Positions 32,245 through 38,583 of a stretch of 38,583 bases of DNA are shown here, in pieces. Position numbers and translations under genes: made by a program. Position 1 is the first letter of the stretch, and every line of letters begins with the position of its first letter. This DNA comes from Bacteroidota bacterium (lineage in GTDB: Bacteria > Bacteroidota > Bacteroidia > Flavobacteriales_F > PHOS-HE28), in the NCBI GenBank assembly GCA_029573495.1, contig JAKQEI010000106.1, positions 1 through 38,583 on the forward strand, in the 5' to 3' direction. A model generated the notes under the pieces. That model worked only from the letters and a program-made list of their open reading frames with translations, did no database searches and had not been told where the DNA came from.

Positions 32245-33402
32245 CTACTGCGGGTCCAGCCCTTCCCTTCCCGAGCCTTGCGATCCTGCGGGTTGCAGGA
32301 TCTCCTGACCATCCTCGCCCGTGGTCTGCTTCCGGATGCTCTCACGGTGCACCGCATCCATGAACTCCCTGATGAAGGCCTCGCTCAACCCCAGGTGCGG
32401 TGCCAGTCGCAGTTGCCGCTCCATGATCCACTCCCAACGCTCCGGTTGGATGATGGCGACGTGATGCGCACGCTTGTGCTCCCCGATGCGGGAGGCCAGC
32501 TCCATCCGAGCTCCCATCTTCTGGGCGATCTCCTCGTCCAACTGGTCGATCAGTTCCCTTAGCTCGTCGAGCCTGTCGCGCATGCCCGGCGTTGGTTCCG
32601 CCTGCCGGAAGATGAGGCCGCGAACGATCCGCTCGAATTCCTCGGGCTTGAGTTGCTGGTCGGCATCGCTCCGCGCCTGACCTGGATCGGCGTGTACCTC
32701 GATCATCAATCCACTGAAGCCGAGGTCCAAGGCTTGTTGGGCCACTCCCCCGATCAGTGATCTGTTCCCACTGATGTGACTCGGGTCACCGATCAACTCC
32801 AGGTCGGGGAAGGTCGCCTTCAACCTGATGGGGAATTCCCACATCGGGCTGTTCCGGAACGGCGTGCGCTCGAACCAGGAGAACCCCCGGTGGATGGCGG
32901 CCAGACGCGTTAGGCCACTGCGCTGCAACCGCTCCAAGGCACCGATCCAAAGTTGCAGGTCCGGGTTGATGGGGTTCTTCACGAATACGGGGACGTCCAC
33001 CCCGCGGAGCGCATCGGCCAACTGCTGAACGCTGAAGGGGTTGGGCGTGGTGCGGGCACCGATCCATAACATGTCCACCCCGGCCTTCAATGCGGATTCC
33101 ACATGCGCGGCCGTCGCCACCTCCACCATGGTGCGCAACCCGGTCTCTTCTTTCACCCGGGCCAGCCAGGGCAGGGCCAAATCACCCACTCCTTCGAAGG
33201 ACCCGGGACGCGTGCGCGGCTTCCACACCCCGGCCCGGAACACCTGGGCAAGTCCGGTCGCTGCTATCCCCCTGGCCGTGGCTAGAACCTGAACCTCGCT
33301 CTCCGCACTGCACGGACCCGCGATCACCAATGGTCGTTCCAGACCCAACCCCCAGGCCGCGAACGGGCGCGGATCAAGGTCGGAGGTGGACTTTGGTGGC
33401 AC
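32245..33402 (-). CDS. Bifunctional DAHP synthase / chorismate mutase
   Basis: The 385-residue protein starts at a GTG at 33402. Residues about 20-270 form a type I DAHP synthase of the KDO8PS-like kind: I-A-G-P-C-S-A-E-S near 28, R-A-G-V-W-K-P-R-T-R-P-G-S-F near 56, G-D-P-S-H-I-S-G near 205 and E-V-H-A-D-P near 237. Residues about 280-365 form an AroQ-type chorismate mutase (L-R-E-L-I-D-Q-L-D-E-E-I-A-Q-K-M ... A-S-R-I-G-E-H-K). It joins the first step of the shikimate pathway to the branch towards Phe and Tyr; the mutase domain may also give feedback control. A TAATTTTG box lies four bases before the GTG. Confidence 0.95.
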   Translation of the reverse strand: MPPKSTSDLDPRPFAAWGLGLERPLVIAGPCSAESEVQVLATARGIAATGLAQVFRAGVWKPRTRPGSFEGVGDLALPWLARVKEETGLRTMVEVATAAHVESALKAGVDMLWIGARTTPNPFSVQQLADALRGVDVPVFVKNPINPDLQLWIGALERLQRSGLTRLAAIHRGFSWFERTPFRNSPMWEFPIRLKATFPDLELIGDPSHISGNRSLIGGVAQQALDLGFSGLMIEVHADPGQARSDADQQLKPEEFERIVRGLIFRQAEPTPGMRDRLDELRELIDQLDEEIAQKMGARMELASRIGEHKRAHHVAIIQPERWEWIMERQLRLAPHLGLSEAFIREFMDAVHRESIRKQTTGEDGQEILQPAGSQGSGREGLDPQ

Positions 33403-33406
33403 GGTA

Positions 33407-33414
33407 CAAAATTA
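33407..33414 (-). promoter_or_regulatory. Promoter -7 box of the DAHP synthase gene
   Basis: The minus strand reads TAATTTTG, an exact TAnnTTTG match, then TACC, then the GTG start at 33402. It supports both the GTG choice and a leaderless transcript. Confidence 0.55.
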
Positions 33415-33533
33415 GGGGTCGCATTCCCCTCCGACCCTGTGCGATCAAGCGTCCAAGAATGGGCACAGGCAACCCTGGGTCAATAGCTTCTGTCATCAAG
33501 ATATTCGTGCCGCTCAAGTCCTATCGCACGACC

Positions 33534-34625
33534 GTGAACAAGCTTTCGATCATCCTGCCAGGCTTGGTCCTGGTATTCATATCCTGCACCAAGGATACCA
33601 TCTCCGATCAGGCGATCGGGGCACCTATCGTCGCTGACCGCTTGAACCTGGATCCGGTGGAGTTCCCGTTCGGGACCCTGTCCGAGTACGGATTCTTCGA
33701 CGGCCCGATGGCCAACCAGCGTCCTGTGGCCGGGGTGGTGCCCTTCCAACCCATCAATACGCTCTTCACCGACTATGCGCACAAGAAGCGGTTCATGTGG
33801 ATGCCAGCCGGTACACAGGCCACCTATAACGGAGATGGCGAGGTGCTTGATTTCCCGGATGGAACAGTGCTGATCAAGAACTTCTTCTACGACCATGTGC
33901 AACCGACGGATCGCACACGGATCATCGAGACCCGATTGATGTTCAAACGGAATGGGGCCTGGGAGTTCGCGGATTACGTGTGGAACGAGGAGCAGACCGA
34001 GGGCTACCTGGACCTGATGGGGAGCAACACCCCGATCACCTGGATCGATGACAACGGCACGGAGCGATCAACGTTGTACCGGATCCCGTCGGAAGCGGAA
34101 TGTCTCACCTGCCATAAATCCAATGACCTGGCCATACCCATCGGGCCCAAACCGCAGAACCTGAACGGACCCTTCGCCTACCGGGATGGTGTGAAGAACC
34201 AATTGGACCATCTGGCGGAGGTGGGATACCTGAGCGATCGGCGACCCAAACGCATCCGGACGGTACCGCACTGGGAGGATACCGGTCTGAGCCTGAACGA
34301 CCGGGTGCGTGGCTATGTGGACATCAACTGCGCCCATTGTCACAAGGAATACAGCCATTGTGACTACAGGCCCATGCGCTTCGCGTTCAACGAGACCGAT
34401 GATCCGGTGAACCTCGGCGTGTGCGTGCCTCCGGATGACCCCTTGCTGCCACAACACACGCACATCGTATCGCGGGGAAGCGTCGGTCGGTCGCTGCTGC
34501 ACTACCGTCTGGCTTCGACCGATGAGGCCGTGCGCATGCCCTTGCTCGGTAGGACGCTTGTGCATGATGAAGGCCTTGCCCTCATCACCGACTGGATCAA
34601 CTCCCTTGAACCCGCCTGCCCATAA
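33534..34625 (+). CDS. Diheme c-type cytochrome lipoprotein (SO2930/HNE_0200-like)
   Basis: I chose the GTG at 33534, which gives a lipoprotein signal N-K-L-S-I-I-L-P-G-L-V-L-V-F-I-S-C and 363 residues; a GTG at 33507 is also possible. Two CxxCH haem motifs lie at Cys190 (C-L-T-C-H-K) and Cys266 (C-A-H-C-H-K). Conserved-looking parts are F-P-F-G-T-L-S-E-Y-G-F-F, D-G-T-V-L-I-K-N-F-F-Y and R-M-P-L-L-G-R. The overall pattern fits the family I remember as SO2930/HNE_0200-type diheme cytochromes; function unproven. It is anchored to the periplasmic or outer-membrane face. The FG-GAP T9SS gene follows after 24 bases, very likely in one operon. Confidence 0.82.
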   Translation: MNKLSIILPGLVLVFISCTKDTISDQAIGAPIVADRLNLDPVEFPFGTLSEYGFFDGPMANQRPVAGVVPFQPINTLFTDYAHKKRFMWMPAGTQATYNGDGEVLDFPDGTVLIKNFFYDHVQPTDRTRIIETRLMFKRNGAWEFADYVWNEEQTEGYLDLMGSNTPITWIDDNGTERSTLYRIPSEAECLTCHKSNDLAIPIGPKPQNLNGPFAYRDGVKNQLDHLAEVGYLSDRRPKRIRTVPHWEDTGLSLNDRVRGYVDINCAHCHKEYSHCDYRPMRFAFNETDDPVNLGVCVPPDDPLLPQHTHIVSRGSVGRSLLHYRLASTDEAVRMPLLGRTLVHDEGLALITDWINSLEPACP

Positions 34626-34649
34626 AGACCGAAACCACACGACCCGACC

Positions 34650-36614
34650 ATGCGAAAACCCCTACTCCTCGTGCTCGCCAGTTTGACCGGCCAGCTGCTG
34701 AACGCCCAGAACACCTGTTTGACAGCGCTGCCGGTCAGCGAAGGCACCTACCAGGTCACCGCCATTGATGGCCAGGTGTCCGCGGTGAACTGTCTGGGCG
34801 GCACACCCACGCTCTCCGAGTGGTACTCCTTCACCTCGCCGGTGGATACGGGGGTGATCATCACCACGGAGGTCAATGGTTTCCCTTTGGTGGACACCCG
34901 GATCCAGGTGTTCTCGGGCACCTGCGACGCCCTTATCTGCCATGCCAGTGATGATGATGATGGTGCCGGGCTCAGTTCGCTGGTCCAGTTCTATGCGGCC
35001 GCGAACGTCACCTACTTCATCGACTTCGATAACCGCTGGAGCTCGAACGGGTTCCACTTCACCCTCAGCCTCTTCCCCCCGCCGCCGCCGCCGGTGGACC
35101 TGATCCAATTCAGCCCAGTTACCATCCCGGGAATGGGCTACTGCATGGCCGCCGTGGACATGAACAACGACCAATTGGATGACCTGGTGGCGCCCTCGGC
35201 CAGCAGCGTGCGCATCGGTCACCAGCAGCCGAATGGGACGTTCGACTTCGTTACCATAGCCACGGAAACGGCGACGCATACGGCGTCCTGGAGCATGTGT
35301 GTCGGCGATCTGGACAAGAACGGGGCGAACGACCTGATGTACGGCTCGGGTAGCGGCGTCAGCCTGATGTTCTCGAATGATGATGGGACCGCGTTCTCAG
35401 CGACCAACTATCCCAACTATGTCTTCTGTCAGCGCACGAACATGGTGGACCTGGACAACGATGGGAACCTGGATGCCTTCTCCTGTCATGACGTGGATGC
35501 CAACGTGGCCTTCATCAACAACGGGGTCGATTCACTCCTCTTCGAACAGGGAGGATACGGCGAGACCTGTGGCAATTATGGATCCGTCTTCACCGACTAC
35601 AACAACGACGGGCTGGTGGACCTCTTCGTGGCGAAATGCGGATGTGACCCGAAGGACCTGCTGATGCCGAACTCCCCGGGCGGGGTGTTCACCGATGTGG
35701 CACCTGACCTGGGACTGGATGACAGCCACCAGAGCTGGAGCAGTGCTTGGGGCGATTTCGACAATGACGGCGACATGGACGTCATGATCGGTAGCAGCAG
35801 CAGCACCGTGCACAAGCTCATGCGCAATAATGGGGACGGCACCTTCACGAACATCACGAACGAGGCCGGCGTGAACGCGAACAACGGGCAGAGCATCGAA
35901 TGGACCACCCATGACTTCAATAATGATGGCTGGCTGGACATCCTGGGTGGCGCAGGTCTTCTGGTGAACAACGGTGATGGCACGTTCACCATGGATGTGA
36001 GCGCACCGGACAATGGACCCGTCGGTGACCTGGACCATGATGGATACCTCGACGTAGTGGCCAATGGTTCCATCAACATCAATCAAAGCACCGGAAACAA
36101 CTGGCTGCGCATCCACCCCGTTGGAAGCGTGAGCAACAGCAATGGCATCGGTGCCCGGATCATCGTGACCACGGACGGAATGCAGCAGATCCGCGACGTG
36201 AAGAGCGGTGATGGATTCGAGTTCATGAGCAGTTTGATGGCCCACTTCGGTCTTGCCCAGGCCTCAACAGCGACCGTGGAGGTGCGTTGGCCCAGTGGGA
36301 TCGTGGACCACATCCAGGACGTCGCAGCCAACCAGGTGCTGGTGGTTTACGAGGGCTTCTCCACGACCACCGTGCTGGAGGAGACCAAGCCGGACATCGT
36401 GATCTTTCCGGTACCTGCCAGGGACCGGATCACCATTGGCGGCGCGGATACGAACAACCGCTCAGCACAGATCTTCTCCACCACGGGTGCTCTGGTACTG
36501 TCCGCCACCATCCGGGCCAACACCATCGGTATCGAGGAGTTGAACCGGGGGGTCTACATCCTGGAGGTGACAACACCTGACGGTCCGCTCCGGACCCGTT
36601 TCGTGAAGGACTGA
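34650..36614 (+). CDS. FG-GAP/VCBS-repeat, ASPIC-domain protein with T9SS sorting domain
   Basis: The 654-residue protein has a signal peptide (P-L-L-L-V-L-A-S-L-T-G-Q-L-L-N-A-Q). A beta-rich N-terminal domain (about 20-145) ends in a proline run. FG-GAP/VCBS repeats follow (D-M-N-N-D-Q-L-D-D, D-L-D-N-D-G-N-L-D, D-F-D-N-D-G-D-M-D) to about 465, then an ASPIC/UnbV domain (G-A-R-I-I-V-T-T ... V-R-W-P-S-G-I-V-D) and a T9SS sorting domain (I-F-P-V-P-A-R-D-R-I ... R-T-R-F-V-K-D). It is shorter than the relative at 29357, without its Ig-like repeats. Gene spacing ties it to the diheme lipoprotein; perhaps they meet at the cell surface, but this is inference. Confidence 0.9.
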   Translation: MRKPLLLVLASLTGQLLNAQNTCLTALPVSEGTYQVTAIDGQVSAVNCLGGTPTLSEWYSFTSPVDTGVIITTEVNGFPLVDTRIQVFSGTCDALICHASDDDDGAGLSSLVQFYAAANVTYFIDFDNRWSSNGFHFTLSLFPPPPPPVDLIQFSPVTIPGMGYCMAAVDMNNDQLDDLVAPSASSVRIGHQQPNGTFDFVTIATETATHTASWSMCVGDLDKNGANDLMYGSGSGVSLMFSNDDGTAFSATNYPNYVFCQRTNMVDLDNDGNLDAFSCHDVDANVAFINNGVDSLLFEQGGYGETCGNYGSVFTDYNNDGLVDLFVAKCGCDPKDLLMPNSPGGVFTDVAPDLGLDDSHQSWSSAWGDFDNDGDMDVMIGSSSSTVHKLMRNNGDGTFTNITNEAGVNANNGQSIEWTTHDFNNDGWLDILGGAGLLVNNGDGTFTMDVSAPDNGPVGDLDHDGYLDVVANGSININQSTGNNWLRIHPVGSVSNSNGIGARIIVTTDGMQQIRDVKSGDGFEFMSSLMAHFGLAQASTATVEVRWPSGIVDHIQDVAANQVLVVYEGFSTTTVLEETKPDIVIFPVPARDRITIGGADTNNRSAQIFSTTGALVLSATIRANTIGIEELNRGVYILEVTTPDGPLRTRFVKD

Positions 36615-36630
36615 CGGCACCGGCCCCACC

Positions 36631-36665
36631 GAACGGCCCTGGAGACCCCAGGGCCGTTCCTTCTT
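36631..36665 (+). terminator. Intrinsic terminator after the FG-GAP gene
   Basis: GAACGGCCCTGG (36631-36642) pairs perfectly with 36648-36659 across a five-base loop, followed by the T-rich CTTCTTA. It begins 17 bases past the stop codon. Confidence 0.75.
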
Positions 36666-36727
36666 ACGCACCAACCGGTCAACCGGTCATCTCAAACAAA
36701 ACTGTTCGACAAACCGTTCGCGATGGT

Positions 36728-36735
36728 CATCTTTG
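36728..36735 (+). promoter_or_regulatory. Putative -7 box of the GEVED-domain gene
   Basis: CATCTTTG, one mismatch from TAnnTTTG, ends 48 bases before the ATG at 36784 and follows a terminator, the place where a promoter is expected. Confidence 0.4.
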
Positions 36736-36783
36736 TACAGCGCCCGAAGACGGGAATGTTCCAATAACCAACCAAATCGACAG

Positions 36784-38559
36784 ATGAAGCACTTGTACTC
36801 GGCACTCGCCGTAGCGGCCATCAGCCTGGCAGCCACGGATGTGTGCGCACAGAACAGTAAAATGGACCGGGTGACGGAGAAGGCTCCGACCGACCGCAGC
36901 CGGTCAGCCTTGGTCGAGGCCGGCCTCATGCATCGGGTTGAACGACCGATGACGACCTCTGCCGTCCGTGGTGGCGGTGTGACCAATCCCGACTGCGCCA
37001 GTGCCCAGTCCATCAGCGTGATCGATCCGGCGGACTGTGCCACCCTCGCCACGATCGGCAACAACAACGATGCACCGGTGGATGGGGATCAGCCTGGCTG
37101 TGACGACCCCTCAGAAGCTGGTTTCCAGGATGTGTGGTACACCTTCAATTCAGGCAGTAACCTGTCCGTGTCGGTGACCCTATCACCGGCGGATCCTGAG
37201 ACCCAGGACTGGGGTCTGGTGGTGCTCGACGCGTGCGGTGGGACCGAGGTGTTCTGCGGATTCGGGGTCACGGCTCCGGTCGTGATCGACGTGACGGAGA
37301 ACACGGATTACTTCGTGGAGATGTACAGCAACCTGGACTATGGTACAGGTGGTGAGTTCACCCTTTGCGTGGCCGCGTTCACCCCGCCCGATCCTCCTGC
37401 GAATGATGAATGTGATGCCGCCATCGCCCTGACCACTTCCACGGAATGTGTGAATACGAGCGCGACCCTTGCCGGTGCGACCCAAAGCCTGGAACCGGCC
37501 ACCTGCTCCAACTTCACCGCTGATCAGGCCAATGACGTGTGGTTCTCATTCGTCGCCGGTGCCGGCAGCAATGTGGTGACCGTTACGGGTGCGGAAGATG
37601 TGGTACTGGAAGTGTTCGAAGGTGATTGCGCTGGCCTGAACTCCCTTGGTTGCGTGGATGCTGGTGCCAATGGCGAACAGATCTCCTTCCCGAGCCTGAC
37701 CGAAGGGACCACATACTACGCTCGTGTGTATGCCTGGTCCGGAGAGGTGACCGCTCCCGACTTCGATATCTGCGTGCGGAACATCCCTCCGATCGTGGAC
37801 GTCTATTGCCTGGCTGGTGCCGATGGCACCGGTCTTGGTCTGGAGGAGCGCATCATCAACGTGAACTTCGCTGGTATCAACAACGATTCGCCGGATGAAT
37901 CCCCGATCGCACCCGCATACTCCAGCTTCATTGATGTGACCGGAACCGCCGCACAGGGTGCCGTTCTTCCCATCGCTGTTGACGTGTCGCGCAACGCAGC
38001 CTCGACGGGTTACAGCGAGAACCAGGTGCTCGCCTGGATCGACTTCGACCAGAACCAGGAGTTCGACGCTGTTACTGAACTGGTATTCACGTCGGAGATC
38101 GGCGCGCTGGACATCTATGAGGGAGAGGTGACGATCCCCGGCACCGCGACCCTGGGTGCCACCCGTATGCGGGTTCGCTTGCATGACACCCACGATGGCT
38201 CGAGCTACGAGAACAACTTCAACGATACGCCCTGTGGCATCGCCAGCTATGGCGAAGTGGAGGATTACACGATCGAGATCACGGGACCCACAGGCTTCAA
38301 CGAACGTGATGCCCGAGCCTTCAGCGTGTTCCCGAACCCGACCAATGGTGATATCACCGTGAACGGGGCCAACCTTGGCGGCAGCGTCCTGTTCGAACTG
38401 ACCGATATGACAGGCCGCGTGGTGTACGCGGAAGGCCGCAACGTGACCGCTGGCCAGGCCATTGTGCTTCCGATCGCCGGGAAAGTGGCAGCTGGCAGCT
38501 ACAGCCTCAGCCTGATGACGGAGGGCAACCGCAGTGTGCAGACCGTGGTGATCCGCTGA
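36784..38559 (+). CDS. GEVED-domain exported protein with T9SS sorting domain
   Basis: I chose the ATG at 36784 (591 residues) because it begins a signal peptide (K-H-L-Y-S-A-L-A-V-A-A-I-S-L-A-A ending C-A-Q); the longer frame adds a basic stretch without homology. Two similar beta-sandwich domains (about 70-205 and 210-345) have the pattern D-V-W-Y-T-F / D-V-W-F-S-F and end in F-T-L-C-V / F-D-I-C-V. A GEVED domain (about 355-505) ends in Y-G-E-V-E-D-Y-T-I-E-I. The T9SS sorting domain (V-F-P-N-P-T-N-G-D-I ... V-Q-T-V-V-I-R) closes it. GEVED proteins are often adhesin- or protease-associated; no catalytic motif is seen here. Confidence 0.88.
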   Translation: MKHLYSALAVAAISLAATDVCAQNSKMDRVTEKAPTDRSRSALVEAGLMHRVERPMTTSAVRGGGVTNPDCASAQSISVIDPADCATLATIGNNNDAPVDGDQPGCDDPSEAGFQDVWYTFNSGSNLSVSVTLSPADPETQDWGLVVLDACGGTEVFCGFGVTAPVVIDVTENTDYFVEMYSNLDYGTGGEFTLCVAAFTPPDPPANDECDAAIALTTSTECVNTSATLAGATQSLEPATCSNFTADQANDVWFSFVAGAGSNVVTVTGAEDVVLEVFEGDCAGLNSLGCVDAGANGEQISFPSLTEGTTYYARVYAWSGEVTAPDFDICVRNIPPIVDVYCLAGADGTGLGLEERIINVNFAGINNDSPDESPIAPAYSSFIDVTGTAAQGAVLPIAVDVSRNAASTGYSENQVLAWIDFDQNQEFDAVTELVFTSEIGALDIYEGEVTIPGTATLGATRMRVRLHDTHDGSSYENNFNDTPCGIASYGEVEDYTIEITGPTGFNERDARAFSVFPNPTNGDITVNGANLGGSVLFELTDMTGRVVYAEGRNVTAGQAIVLPIAGKVAAGSYSLSLMTEGNRSVQTVVIR

Positions 38560-38583
38560 TCATCGACGCATGAAATGAAAGGG

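Overview
The window looks like a chromosome segment of a high-GC member of the Bacteroidota, probably Flavobacteriales-like. Four things point there: several proteins carry type IX secretion (T9SS) C-terminal sorting domains; promoters resemble the Bacteroidota TAnnTTTG -7 box and Shine-Dalgarno sequences are absent; the alternative complex III genes actA/actB lie next to a SPOR protein and infB; and MoaC and MoaB are fused. No tRNA, rRNA, CRISPR array or insertion sequence was recognised.

Layout. (1) 1-3000, minus strand: actB (truncated by the window edge) and actA, the quinol-oxidising alternative complex III. (2) 3185-3628, plus: a SPOR-domain envelope protein, divergent from actA across an intergenic region holding an AT-rich palindrome. 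(3) 3708-8272, minus: the translation/transcription operon rimP-nusA-infB, with a terminator-like hairpin in its leader and a run of hairpins between nusA and infB. (4) 8498-14243, minus: three exported proteins (a T9SS protein with an S74 intramolecular chaperone domain, a T9SS surface protein, a long MORN-repeat protein) and, at 12213-12309, a possible small structured RNA. (5) 14427-18162, plus: a T9SS-tagged pentaheme cytochrome, a MOSC protein, a YhhQ-type queuosine-precursor transporter and a 59-residue basic protein, mostly overlapping by ATGA junctions; then a HAD-like protein and an unknown. (6) 19121-21536, minus: tag, fdhD, a GrpB-family protein and a YciI-like exported protein.

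(7) 21709-28680 is a molybdenum cofactor locus. moaA is on the plus strand. On the minus strand lie a MoeB/HesA-like adenylyltransferase, a TSUP transporter, moeA, mobA, moaD, moaE and moaCB, most overlapping by a few bases, followed by a 37-kDa nucleoid-associated protein. With fdhD and the MOSC protein nearby, the cell evidently makes and matures Mo enzymes, but no Mo-containing enzyme is in the window (ActB belongs to the family but is known to lack Mo). (8) 28762-33402, minus: a small lipoprotein, a large FG-GAP/ASPIC T9SS protein, and DAHP synthase/chorismate mutase. (9) 33534-38559, plus: a diheme lipoprotein, a second FG-GAP/ASPIC T9SS protein, and a GEVED-domain T9SS protein.

The most unusual signals are non-coding: a promoter box placed exactly four bases before the start codon of six genes (apparent leaderless transcription), the hairpin cluster between nusA and infB, the likely attenuator before rimP, an 8-bp-phased CATG repeat downstream of moaA, and the candidate small RNA at 12.2 kb. 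Protein identities come from reading motifs and remembered family features; no database search was possible.
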